From Paramarasmius palmivorus (taxonomy: Eukaryota > Basidiomycota > Agaricomycetes > Agaricales > Marasmiaceae): a stretch of 36,788 bases of DNA. Position numbers and translations under genes: made by a program. Location: positions 1 through 36,788 of the forward strand of contig JAYKXP010000281.1 of the NCBI GenBank assembly GCA_037176845.1, read 5' to 3'. Shown piece after piece: positions 1 through 10,104 of the stretch; the first letter of the stretch is position 1; each line of letters starts with the position of its first letter. The notes below the pieces were generated by a model. That model made no database searches. It had not been told where the DNA came from and saw only the letters and a list, made by a program, of their open reading frames with translations.

Positions 1-224
1 CCGCCAAATCACTCGGGGTCTAGATCAACGGAGGGAGAATATCTGCATGGTTTACAAGGTTGATGTAGAGGCCAGAAAGGCAAACAACCAAGGTTAAAGA
101 GCTTCGAACTCGGAGGAGGAAGCAGAAGGAGTATCCGTGTTTCGAGTGATAGAACATGTCAGAAGAGCGAAAATGTTGAGCTTCGGTAAGCGTTAAGGTG
201 ATGCCAGTCCAATACTAGTCAGCT

Positions 225-890
225 CACAGCTGGAACGGAGAAATGGTTAACATAAACGAACCTTTCCTCTGTATTTTTTGCCCTGCTTGAACTGCACTAT
301 GCCCATCCCCCGCCTCATTAACCCTCATTTCCTTCGAAGTCGGCATACGCAAAGCATTGAACGATAAACGAAGTCCAAACGACGTAGATGAATGCCATGG
401 TGCGACAGAGTGAACGCCACAGATGAGTGTCGAATGGAGACATCGAGCGTGTCTCGAAGGTAACTGTATCCTGAACGAGTGAATTGGTCGCGTAGGACGA
501 TTGAGAGGGTAAGTCGGTGGCAGGCATAGTCCTACTTACATGCCATAGCATAGAGTCGGTGGATAGGTAGGCACATGGGAACCAAGACGTCCTGAGGGGG
601 AAAAGGCAGTCAAACGTCGAAGCCAAGGAACAGAAAAAAAAGAAATCGAACGATTCAAGTCCCACAGTTGCGTCACAGTCGGCGTTTGGATGTTGATGGT
701 AAAGGAATAAGTCGCAACTAACCTCGTGTCCGCCGCCGGCAACATGATCTGTTCACCGGCTGCTTCGGAGTGACGTCGTAACAAAGCTTTCGTCGTGCAA
801 TGGTATCGTGTGTAGAGAAAAGCAGGTACTGAGGATAGAAAATAGAGTAACAGGTCCAAGTTGCACAAAATCAGAGGGAAAACTGAATGT
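225..890 (-). repeat. tRNA-flank repeat, copy 1 (degenerate)
   Basis: On the minus strand this stretch follows the tRNA-like sequence at 891-985. It shares blocks with about 2620-3363, 9250-10015, 12100-12610, 32130-32820 and 34110-34330. The most recognisable block is the GGATGGTGATGGTAAAGG-like stretch (here GGATGTTGATGGTAAAGG near 687-704), followed by a GTGTCCGCCGGCAAC-like stretch. No reading frame is kept between copies with confidence, so I treat it as non-coding repeat. Bases 1-225 show nothing I can name. Confidence 0.6.
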
Positions 891-985
891 TCCGTTACAG
901 GGAATCGAACCCTGGGCTATCGCGCGAGTTCACTCGGTTGGGACACATGAGAGGCGATAATGTTAGCCACTACACCATAACCGGA
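891..985 (-). pseudogene. tRNA-Glu(CUC)-like with intron, extra base in acceptor stem
   Basis: Read on the minus strand this has the D-arm GTGTAGTGGCTAACAT, anticodon stem ATCGC/GCGAT, loop CTCTCA (anticodon CUC), an intron of about 23 bases after position 37, and T-arm GGGTTCGATTCCC. It matches the intact genes at 3364-3458 and 10016-10104 except that the 5' acceptor strand carries one extra G (TCCGGTTA against TCCGTTA). That puts a bulge in the acceptor stem. The promoter boxes A and B are intact, so it may be transcribed, but it is probably not processed normally. Confidence 0.7.
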
Positions 986-1168
986 ATGATTCTTGGTTCC
1001 GACGCGCAGGGGCTATCTTGTCTCCTCATATGCCTAATTGTATCCAATGTAGCAACACAGTACTTTCATACTTCATACCTCTACGACACCCATCATGAAT
1101 AGCAATAAAGTGATCTCACATCCCGGTGCTCATCGTAGCGTAGCTCAAGGACGAACGAATAGAAGCCA

Positions 1169-1201
<33 letters not shown>
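1169..1201 (+). repeat. 33-base poly-G tract
   Basis: Uninterrupted run of 33 G. The other copy of the duplication (near 8030-8045) goes straight from GAACGAATAGA to GCGACGGTTC without it, so the tract was gained or expanded in this copy. It could form G-quadruplexes. Homopolymer length is also a common assembly error, so the exact count is uncertain. Confidence 0.9.
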
Positions 1202-1203
<2 letters not shown>

Positions 1204-1601
1204 GGTTCGGACCTGGAGAAGAATGCTCTAAGCAAAAAAGATACAAGTCGAACAACTCCCATCTTTCGCGAGGAATATACTCAGTAATTACCATCCAAAA
1301 TGCTATAGCTCTGGTATCGAAAAACTGAACTGCTGATCAAAGTCCTGACGCTCAGCCAGCTTTTGAGGGTCTTCACTCCGATCTTAGCCTTATCGTCCCT
1401 ACTGCGAGCCGAAGTGTAGATAACGCGTCGAAGCAACGGTAATACGAATAATCTCATGCTTTCAGATTAACGAGAAAGAATCAACCACGTCCAAATGTCA
1501 TTTACCTCCCCTCGGTACATTAGACCACATAAAAAGACAGGTACGAGTGCCGACTCACACCTCCTCAAAAACAACACACGTTTCATATCGTTAACAATCA
1601 T

Positions 1602-1693
1602 TCCAATGCGGGGAATCGAACCCCGAGCTGCTGTGGATACACAATTGAGATTCTTATGAAAGATAGCAATGTTAGCCACTACACCACATTGGA
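1602..1693 (-). tRNA. tRNA-Glu(UUC) with intron, one stem mismatch
   Basis: Minus-strand cloverleaf: acceptor TCCAATG/CATTGGA pairs fully, the D-arm is intact, and the T-arm CGGGG-TTCGATT-CCCCG is perfect. The anticodon loop CTTTCA gives UUC (Glu). An intron of about 21 bases follows position 37. The anticodon stem reads GCTAT against ACAGC, leaving an A-C mismatch that the sister gene at 8480-8571 (GCTGT) lacks. It may be weak or decaying. Confidence 0.65.
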
Positions 1694-1899
1694 TTGCAAC
1701 GCCTAGACGCTGTCTAACGGGAAGAGCCGTCGTTATTCGATCAAACGCACCCACACCGTGGAGAAATAACATTTCCAGGTTCATGCCAATACAAGTGAAA
1801 AGACGTGAGGTGAATACCGACAATCCAGCCAAAAACGACAGCCACTGTCTTTGTCACACCTGCATCAAAAACGTGAACAAACACACTGAAACCAGTATT

Positions 1900-1979
1900 T
1901 CCAATGCTGGGAATCGAACCCGGGCGGCTGTGTACAGCACCGATTGGACAGCAATGTTAGCCACTTCACCACATTGAGA
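1900..1979 (-). pseudogene. tRNA-Glu-derived pseudogene
   Basis: Same family as the Glu(UUC) genes, with box B GGGTTCGATTCCC kept. The acceptor stem has a mismatch and a wobble at the end, a T-stem pair is broken, and the anticodon loop reads CCAATC, so the invariant U33 is lost. The anticodon stem GCTGT/ACAGC survives. By position it is the partner of the good gene at 8480-8571 in the right-hand duplication copy. Confidence 0.7.
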
Positions 1980-3363
1980 CTGTCAACAACGGAGCTACGG
2001 GAGACCATAGTCACCCTTTTCTTCCGTGCGATAAAATGTTGAAATCCAGGATTTGGGACTATGGTAGAGGGCGAGTTAAGATTAGTCCCAAGGAGTGCAG
2101 AGTCACCTTAGCATGTCCTTAATCTCCCTTCGTGTTTCGAGATGTATATTTGAGCAGGTCGAGGACCTGTAGCTGATTGCCCGAGTAAATTTTCTTGAAT
2201 ACTCCAGCTTAACGATAATCCATCGTTTCTGTATCATGGAAGAGATATAATACAGGAAAAGCTCGCAAACGAAGCAATTCGTGCCAAGAAACGCACGATT
2301 GAACCAAGTGAACGATGTATCCCCTTCCTGATCTCTATACGCCGTGTCAGCCCGACAAATGGATCGACCCGGTACTCCTGAGAGCGTGGGTTCGCCTCGC
2401 AGACGTAAGGCTTTGAGGATACGTGTTTATGGTTGGCGGATCTTCGATACTGAAGCCCTGTCTTGTGTTGAAAAGAGAGCGATATCGATCAGTCTTGTAC
2501 CATGGAAGGTAACAGCCGGTGTGCCTTACCTATTCGTCTGTATTCAGCATCAATAGGTCTCGGAATGAAGGGAGGAAGGTGTGCGTGTTTTGTCAAGTGA
2601 ATGAAAACGATATCAGATTATGATTGACGGAGGGAGGCAAACAGTCGACGTACCTTCCATGTACAGTAACACCCGCCGAATGCACCTACCCCCACACGCC
2701 AATACCCCTGCTACCATCACTCCGGGATCTTCCTATACCAACTGAGGGGTATGAGGAAAACAACACGATTGTTCCTCTTCTGTCTGATATCCATGTTGAT
2801 CTCCTAGCCGTAACGAGGTGCTTGGATTCGGTTGAGGAGCGATTAGACTGGACCCAAAGCGAAACTGTAAGAAATCTCTGTAGCATTCAGAATCACAGTC
2901 GGGGAACAGAGCAGTAGTGAAGGTAGACGTACCTTTCCCTCTTCGCCTAGGTCCACATCCCTCATCCAACCAAGATGGTATCGGAAACGGCACCCACAAT
3001 CGATTAGAGAACCGTCCGTAAGAACAACGCGGATCAGATTCTAGGATGCAGCGACGGGTCTTCGCGAGAAAGGGATTGGAGTGAGCCATTGACCGTGACC
3101 TTCTTTCTGAACGAACTGGATGTTGGTATAGGACGATTGAGTCCGGTGGATAAGTGAGCTCGAGGGAAACAAGATCGCTGAGGGGAGACAGACTAATCAA
3201 CGTCGTACCAGAGGAAGAAAAAAACGAGAAACGTAGGATTTCGAGTCACCATCGGCATTTGGATGGTGATGGTAAAGGAAAAAGAAGCTTCATTTCGGTG
3301 TCCGCCGGCAACTATGCCGTAGAGTTGCATAAGGGAGAAACGTAAAAGGATTGGGAACCCTAT

Positions 3364-3458
3364 TCCGTTACAGGGAATCGAACCCTGGGCTATCGCGTCA
3401 TGAAATAATAAATCAAAACCATGAGAGGCGATAATGTTAGCCACTACACCATAACGGA
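3364..3458 (-). tRNA. tRNA-Glu(CUC), intron-containing
   Basis: Mature tRNA of 71 bases once a 24-base intron is removed. Acceptor TCCGTTA/TAACGGA, anticodon stem ATCGC/GCGAT with loop CTCTCA+C, and T-stem CAGGG/CCCTG all pair fully. The intron lies at the canonical place between positions 37 and 38. Box A and box B are intact. It is paired with 10016-10104 in the other duplication copy. Confidence 0.92.
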
Positions 3459-4257
3459 TGGAGCAGATCTTAGCAATGTATCACCTCACGCTCACTCGAT
3501 ATCATACGGCAGGAAAGGTTCACGTCATTTTTGTACCTCAGTGCCTCCATAACGGTCTCCTTCGTTTCTCTCTTTCTCCATTCCACCGCCCATAATTCAA
3601 CCAACGAACACACAGAGGAATCTCGATCAACAAATGAGAACGAACGTTACACAGTGATAACTTAGACTAAACGAGAACAACGCTAATTAAGGCAACTGCC
3701 GACGCAAGACCTTTCACGTACTTCCTCATTCGCAAAATATCATTCCGTTTTGAAAGGAAGGAATAAATATAACACAAACGTTTACCTTCCGGTTCTGTGC
3801 TGGGTGCCCCTAGATAAAGCAAACCGAGTACGTGTAAAAGAGTTGAACACAAGTAACGTTCCTTGCGGTTGGTACTACATCTACGATACGCTTCGAGGCG
3901 CTCAATATTCCTACGGACATGCGAACACCTTGCGAGTGAATTGCTGAGAAGTGAGCCGCGATGCGATGCTCTGAGTTGTTCACCGATGGAATCATTGTGC
4001 AGAACTTATGTTCTGTTCGCGTTATGGTATTTTCACACCGCCACTGATACCATCAACTTCGGGCTTAAACAGACCAACTCTCGCTTTGACCATCCATTTT
4101 GGGGACGCATACTATATTTGAACAAAACAGGTTACTCATACACTATTTTCCATTGATTTTCGTATATTTTCTATTTCAGAGATACCGCTCGTGCAATAAT
4201 CTGGGCCAAGTAACTTATTAGTGATTCTGGTAACATGGATAATAATAGCTCACAAGT

Positions 4258-4590
4258 CTAGGCACCTTTGCTGCCACAGCCACGGCTAGTGCAACACTTG
4301 ACCATTTTGCCGGTATCGACGCTGTTTCCAGCGGGACCAGCGTAAGGCCAGCATGCGTGCTCAACCTCATTGAAGTACGCCTTATGCTTGACAGCAGCGC
4401 AGCAGTCTTTGGTGACTTGGTAGTCCGTACCACCAGAGCCGTCCTTATTCTTTGTGCAGACCTCCGGACCACCTATAAAAGTAATTAGATAGGTCGATAG
4501 TTACAGGGAAAGGAATATTCCCATACCTGCAGCAACAAGGGAAGTAACTGCAAGAACGGTGGCAGCGATAGTAGTAGTTGAGAAGTGCAT
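4258..4590 (-). CDS. Small secreted cysteine-rich protein (paralogue 1)
   Basis: Two exons, 4590-4527 and 4472-4258, joined in frame across a 54-base intron (GTATGG..TTATAG), giving 92 residues. Residues 1-21 (MHFSTTTIAATVLAVTSLVA) form a typical signal peptide cut near the exon junction. The mature part starts GGPEVC and has seven cysteines including two CC pairs: C-x(n)-CC-x(n)-CWP-x(n)-CC-x(n)-C. There is no known enzyme motif. Small size, secretion and tandem paralogy fit the 'small secreted protein' class of plant-associated or wood-decaying fungi. An effector, defence or hydrophobin-like surface role is possible but not shown; the eight-Cys hydrophobin spacing is absent. It is 85-90% identical to the protein at 6318-5978 by eye, differing mainly where this copy reads EVEHACWPY and the other EVAKQCWPY. 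Confidence 0.88.
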
Positions 4591-4642
4591 TGTGTCTTGT
4601 GAGAGTGCTAGTTTGATACCATTTTGTGACTACCTTCAACCT

Positions 4643-4650
4643 CTTTTATA
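4643..4650 (-). promoter_or_regulatory. TATA box of paralogue 1
   Basis: TATAAAAG on the minus strand, about 53 bases upstream of the ATG at 4590. The paralogue has the same element at the same distance. Confidence 0.6.
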
Positions 4651-5559
4651 CTTGAACGACTTGACAAATTGGACAAGATGTGGGACGGGGAGCACGGAGT
4701 TTGACTTGACTCTCCACAGCGCTGTATCACCATTCAAAACCCCCGATAGCCTACCGTCAAAGTCAACCGTCATAGATGCTGAAATCGCAGGCGGGAGAAC
4801 GTCTTGTCATCTTGGCCATGAGACATGATTTGACGCTTTTCGAGCCAAATTACTCGGGAGATGGTAAAGGTTGCTTTTTGGAACATTGAAATTGGCTATG
4901 GTTGGAGCGTTGCAGTAGGTGACCCGAGCGATTTGTTATACTTCACACTACCTGCAATGATACCCGTGATCGTGTCATGTCTGCGTTGGAGTCGAGGAGC
5001 TGATCGGGACAAAGAACTCGACAGTATTCTGCCGGAGAAGCATAAACTACATGCTGGTCTTATGATCTTTACGTGCATCTAGAGGTAATGTGGAACTGGT
5101 TACGGTGATCGGGATCCTGTCGAACGGAATATTGGAGTAAGATTGTTTAATTACACAATTAAGATTGAACAGGTATAAACAGACCAAGGTGACTTGAGCG
5201 CCCCGCGCAGTTTCTCGACCCACTTGGCATGCCGCTCATTCATCTGAGTGGTGCCCATCAAGGATCACTGTCAGAATTTTGTCGTCTCGTTAAATCTCAT
5301 TCTAAGAAGTACCAGGTAATATCCTGATCTCATGGAGAATATCATGCAAGAATCTCAATTCCACTAGGCACTAGGTTCTCGGCTTCTCGAGGGGGAATTA
5401 TACTTCAATATTTCTTCCCGTCCGTGGATCTCCTGATCTTCGTCCTGAGGATCACCGAATTTATTGAACCGGATGTCACTGACCATGATTCTATGTCTAT
5501 CTATTATCAGACCATGCTTGGCAAGTGCCTCTGGTCTTAGCGCATTCACTGTGTGTAAT

Positions 5560-5643
5560 AGACCTGTAACTGGCCCCTCACGCGACGAGCAAGCAGCCTA
5601 GTACATGACTTTTCATCGTCACTAGGGACCGGTTACAGGTCTA
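5560..5643. mobile_element. 84-bp MITE with 10-bp target-site duplication
   Basis: Begins AGACCTGTAACTGG and ends CCGGTTACAGGTCTA, forming a terminal inverted repeat of about 14 bases. It is flanked on both sides by the identical 10-mer TGTGTGTAAT (5550-5559 and 5644-5653). It is too small to code. A duplication of 8-10 bp fits Mutator-like or hAT-like relatives, but I cannot assign the family. It lies at the junction between the two tandem gene blocks. Confidence 0.8.
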
Positions 5644-5977
5644 TGTGTGTAATGTAAGGGGCCCTATGGGCATCCGAAAACACCACCTTGCAAGTGAATC
5701 ATCGGAAAGCTCGCGGCGATCCGATGATCTGAATGATTCACCGATGAAATCATTGTGCACAACAAGTTGTATTGTTACGTTTTCTCACACGGGTTCAAAT
5801 AACACAAGCCAGCGCCACACATACTATATTTGAACATAACACGTTGCTCGTACACTATTTTCTATTGATTTTCGTATAGTTTCCGCTTCTTCAGAGATAC
5901 CGCTCGTACTATTGAACAGTCTAAGACAAGTATTTTATTAGCGATCTTGGGTACATCGATAAGAACTCCTTACAAGT

Positions 5978-6318
5978 TTAGACGGCTTTGCTGCCACAGC
6001 CACGGCTAGCGCAACACTTGACCATTTCGCCGGTATCGACGCTGTTTCCAGCAGGACCAGCATAAGGCCAGCATTGCTTCGCAACCTCGTTGAAGTACGC
6101 CTTATGCTTTACAGCAGCGCAGCAGTCTTTGGTGACTTGGTAATCTGTACCACCAGAGCCGTCCTTGTTCTTTGTGCAGATTTCTGGACCGCCTGAACAG
6201 ATAGTCGAATGAGTCATTAACCGATGCAAGAGAAATCTGTGCGAGTCTTCGTACCTGCAGCAACGAGAGAAGTGACTGCAAGGATGGTAGCAGCGATAGT
6301 AGCAGTTGAGAAGTGCAT
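5978..6318 (-). CDS. Small secreted cysteine-rich protein (paralogue 2)
   Basis: Exons 6318-6255 and 6192-5978 joined across a 62-base intron (GTACGA..TTCAG) at exactly the same codon as in paralogue 1. The product is also 92 residues. The signal peptide has the same start (MHFSTATIAATILAVTSLVA). The mature seven-cysteine chain starts GGPEIC and ends GCGSKAV. Cysteine positions and total length are unchanged between copies while introns and flanks have diverged, so both copies look functional. Role unknown; the same effector or surface-protein caveats apply. Confidence 0.88.
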
Positions 6319-6375
6319 TGTGAGTAAGTTGAGAGAATGCGAGTTGGATATTTTTCTCTGACTGCTTTACTACTT

Positions 6376-6383
6376 CTTTTATA
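6376..6383 (-). promoter_or_regulatory. TATA box of paralogue 2
   Basis: TATAAAAG on the minus strand about 58 bases upstream of the ATG at 6318. Confidence 0.6.
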
Positions 6384-8156
6384 CCTGGCAGGGCTCTAAG
6401 TTTAGCTAGGGTGCGAACCGAGGAGCATGGAGCTCAAATCAGTACTGTACCGTAAGCTACAGCTCTGGATGAGTTACTTTTTGGGATAGTCAGACTAGCT
6501 ATAGTTGGAGTGCGGCGTAGTCAACCCGAACTTTCGTTGTAATTGAAATTTTCAAGAAATGATATCCGTGATCGTATATTGTCTGCCGCATTGGTGTCGA
6601 AGAGATAATCGGGTTGGTTTACCAGACAATATACCACTTGAGAAACTCTAACTGTACGCTGGTCGTACAACCTTGACGTGGATCTAGAGGTAATTCGGGA
6701 CTTGGGTATGATGATCGGGATCTTGTGAAACGGAATATTGGAGTGAGCCTCAAGTGAGCCTCATTCATTTGACCGTTGAGATCTTACTTTCCGTCAGCGG
6801 TGACGCACCTGGGACTAGCATGCACCTCAATAGTATTCTGAGATTCGAATGTTGAACTCACAGAAAAACGTCCTCATCACTATGCTCACAGAGTCAGCGC
6901 AGCGAGTGGAAGGATATGCCAGAAATAAAGAGAACAGTCTATTGTGAATTGCATCGAAAGTGGTGCATTCAGCGCTCGCAGTTTGTGGCGTGCCGCTCAT
7001 TCTGTCATGTAAGTTTACTGAGGTTAATCTCGTTAATGGTTTCTTCTAGCCTTGAGTTCTCGAAAGAGAATATCATAAGCATCACGATTATGACCTATGC
7101 AGTTCAGAGCGGCCGCGCTGTATCATTCGTCTTCTGTTCGTCTTCAAAGTCAACGTACGTGTTCCATACCGTAAGTATTGTGAACGTTCTCCCGAAAGAA
7201 AAAAATTAATACGTACTCCCGCCATTGACAGTTACCAAAAAGTAAGTAATGTGAAATTCCTTCTACGTTGCGCATGCGTGGAAGCCAGTGAAGTAAGAAT
7301 CTCGTGCCTATATGGAGCCGTCGTATGAGCGTTCTAAAAAGCGACTTTCCATGATAGGGGCCATAAATTATGTGAAGGTTTGATTCTCAAGCAAGCAGCG
7401 ACTACTCGCTTCTTCCATGGGCGGCTCGTACTACCGTGCTTGTCGGATCGATGTCGTGCATTGTCTGCAGTGGAATTTGAGACATGAGCATGCGTGTTCA
7501 ACGACAGATTTCCGCACCGTAAGTAATTGCGATTTAGCAGGGATCTACAGTATCGTAGCTGAAACTTCCATTGGAAATATACCTCCCCTCGATGATTCGT
7601 TCAGGAGAGTTCAAAGCCTCACGGATCCTGTGTTCTATGTACGGAGCTGACAATGAAGCTTCAGCGCTCGTGATTTTGCAAACCGAATTCCTATGCATCA
7701 CAGCGCCCATTATGTCGCTTCAGAGGCGACGAGCTTCCATTAGACATCACTTTCATTTCTTGCGGATCTATCTGCAAAAATCTGCTCTCCGCGTGGTCAG
7801 GAGTGATTGAGAATTTCAAACCATTGAGTGCTACCAACCTCGTGCTTTCCCATCGACGGACCATTCCCGTGTGCGTTCTAGGTCTGCGAAGCTTCTGCCA
7901 GCCTATTTTTAGTGGGACTGATGCAGGACACGGTCTATTAAGCTATACCTTCGTAGTTTCACACCCATGAAGATGGGTAGCAATACAGGCTCTCACGTAA
8001 CGGTGTTCATAGCGTAGTTCAATTTTCGACGAACGAATAGAGCGACGGTTCAGGCTTGGGGAGAATGCTCTCAGAAAAAAACAACTCGAAACTATCGTTC
8101 GTGAAGAATCGGCTGAATGGTTTGGTTCCTACGTAAAAACCATTGTCATTATCAAT

Positions 8157-8249
8157 TCCAATGTGAGGAATCGAACCCCGAATTGCTGTGATCCGATAAT
8201 CGGTAGCGCCGTGTCAAGAAAGCAACATTAGCCATTGAACCATATTGGA
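8157..8249 (-). pseudogene. tRNA-Glu-derived pseudogene, anticodon loop now UGA
   Basis: Family cloverleaf with acceptor mismatch (TCCAATA against CATTGGA), altered box A (GTTCAATGGCTAATG) and an anticodon stem mismatch. The loop reads CTTGACA, so the anticodon position spells UGA. Box B is nearly intact. Because three stems are damaged I call it a pseudogene rather than a new isoacceptor. Confidence 0.65.
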
Positions 8250-8479
8250 ATGCATTACTCGTAAAGCATACTCTAGGATCGTCCAATGACCGGTATAGGA
8301 AGCCACATATCCAATCGAAAGAACGGTGACGGGTCCATCGAAGAGAAATCAAAATCACCCATACCATTCCAGAAGGATCTTCCAACGTCCACAAGTTCAA
8401 ACGGTATACCCAGGTAAAACGACACCTGCATTGAGACGATCAAATAGGCCGCTCAAAATGCTGACCAAATGAGAGTTAT

Positions 8480-8571
8480 TCCAATGCGGGGAATCGAACC
8501 CCGGGCTGCTGTGAATACCACGTGAAGAGCCTTATGAAAGACAGCAATGTTAGCCACTACACCACATTGGA
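8480..8571 (-). tRNA. tRNA-Glu(UUC), intron-containing
   Basis: Acceptor TCCAATG/CATTGGA, anticodon stem GCTGT/ACAGC, loop CTTTCA (UUC) and T-stem CGGGG/CCCCG all pair. An intron of about 21 bases follows position 37. This is the best-preserved Glu(UUC) gene in the window. Confidence 0.92.
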
Positions 8572-10015
8572 CTGCCCACGGCGGAGCTACAGGCAAGCAT
8601 ACTCACCGATTTCTTCCTTGCGATAAAGCTGTGGGGGACGGCAAGCTTGCAAATGCACAATCAAAGGGAGCGAACGAACTTGCCTTCCTTGCTCTTCTTA
8701 ACGTCGACCTGCGCCTCCATTGCCACTCTTCCGAGCCTTGAAGGCAATAGGCAAAGTATCCTTGCAAGCGCAGGTTTGTCAGCCAGATGTAGACTTGAGC
8801 GCATTGAGGACGTGTAGCAGGCTGTGTGAGTGAATCTTCAATACTCCAACGTAACGATAATCGGTCGTTCCTGTATCATGGAAGAGATATTGAAGGGCAA
8901 ACACCCAAGCGCAGCAGTTCATTCCAAGAAACGCACGATTGAACCAAGCGAACGATGTAACTCTTCCTAGTCACTTTACGCCATGCTATCCCGACAAATG
9001 GATCAGCCTGTTACTCTCGAGAGCGTAGGGGTCGCCTAGCCGACGTGGTTGGAGCGCAAGCGTGTTCATGTTGGGCGGATCTTCAATAATGTAGCTCTGT
9101 TTTTGGGCTGAAAAGAGAACGATATCCATCAGTCTTGTATCATGGCAGCCAACGGTTGACGTACCTTACAAAGGTATCTGTGTTCAGCATCAACAGGACT
9201 AGAAATGAGTAGAAAGGTGCGCGTGCGATGAGTACTGAATGGGAACGACATTAGACCATGGTCGATGGGGGAAGTAAACAGTCGACATACCTTCTGTGCC
9301 CTCCGAATACACCCACCCTCCTGACCTCTACCCACACGCCCATGCTGCTACCATCACTCCACGGTCTCCCTGGTACAACCGAGGGGTATACGGAAAACGA
9401 CATGATTGTTCCCCTTCTGTCTGATACGAAGTGAGCGTAACCTAGCGGCCTGGATGTGGTTGAGGGGTGAAAGGACTGGATCCAAAGCCAGGCTATAGAC
9501 CTTCCGTAGCAGTCAGTATCACAAATAGAACGAAGCAATGGTTAACATGGACGTACCAATCCCTTCTTATTTGTCCTGACCCACACTACCATCATAGCCC
9601 TCATCCATTCAAGGTTGGTATCGGCAGCGGCATTGATGTCGATTAGAGAGCCGTAAGGAGATTCAATTTCAAGGAGCAGCGACAGGGTCCTCAGCGGGAA
9701 CGAGGCTGATGAGCATCTGAGGGAGCCATCGAACGTGAGAGGAAGTTGATCTTCTGAATGACTGGATAGTTGGAGTCGTTGAATAGGTGAGCTCGATGGA
9801 AAGGAGATTTCTGAGGAGGAAAAGACTAATCAACGTCGTAGCAGAGGAAGGGAAAAAAACGAGAAACGTACGATGTCGAGTCACCGTCGGCGGTTGGATG
9901 GTGATGGTAAACGAATGAAGTTTCAATTCGGTGTCCGCCGGCAACTATGCCGTAGAGTTGCATGGCTATACCAGATAAGGGAGAAAACGTAAAAGTCTCG
10001 GGGACGGCGCTGCAT

Positions 10016-10104
10016 TCCGTTACAGGGAATCGAACCCTGGGCTATCGCGTCATGAAATCACAAATTATGAGAGGCGATAATGTTAGCCACTACACCATAA
10101 CGGA
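10016..10104 (-). tRNA. tRNA-Glu(CUC), intron-containing
   Basis: Mature sequence is the same as the gene at 3364-3458, but the intron is 18 rather than 24 bases. All stems pair. The exonic sequence is unchanged while the introns differ in length and sequence, which indicates selection on the mature tRNA. Confidence 0.92.

Larger units (their letters stand above)
1060..3930. repeat. Segmental duplication, left copy
   Basis: Long stretches align in order with about 7965-10520: the GACGAACGAATAG region near 1150, the tRNA-Glu(UUC)-type genes, GTATCATGGAAGAGATAT near 2232, the ACGTACC/CATACC blocks near 2650, the tRNA-Glu(CUC) gene, and the GACTAAACGAGAAC stretch near 3665. Divergence is substantial (many substitutions and small indels), so the duplication is not recent. 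Apart from tRNA genes I see no convincing gene inside; short open frames do not keep frame between the two copies. Confidence 0.85.
3930..5340. repeat. Tandem duplication carrying secreted-protein gene, copy 1
   Basis: Aligns in order with about 5680-6850. Both share CACCGATGGAATCATTGTGC-like sequence, CATACTATATTTGAACA, TTTTCGTATA, AGAGATACCGCTCGT, the whole two-exon gene, and upstream sequence such as the TACCCGTGATCGTGTCATGTCTGC / TATCCGTGATCGTATATTGTCTGC pair. Coding parts are much better conserved than flanks, which suggests selection on the protein. Confidence 0.8.
5680..6850. repeat. Tandem duplication carrying secreted-protein gene, copy 2
   Basis: Partner of 3930-5340. Flank similarity fades after about 6850. 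From 6850 to 7960 I see no gene, only scattered short similarity to the flanks of copy 1 (for example GTGCCGCTCATTC at about 6987 and at 5229). Confidence 0.75.

Noticed and set aside
1095..1328. Open frame with a glycine run
   Set aside because: The glycines come only from the 33-base G tract; the other duplication copy has no such frame.
2733..3200. 155-codon minus-strand open frame in the tRNA-flank repeat
   Set aside because: The matching region of the other copy (9250-9820) breaks the frame in several places and no family motif is visible, so I do not call it coding.
4896..5082. Overlapping open frames upstream of secreted-protein paralogue 1
   Set aside because: The duplicated region near 6480-6680 does not preserve either frame.
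891..10104. Regular short repeats resembling a CRISPR array
   Set aside because: The repeats are tRNA genes hundreds to thousands of bases apart, without spacer-repeat periodicity.
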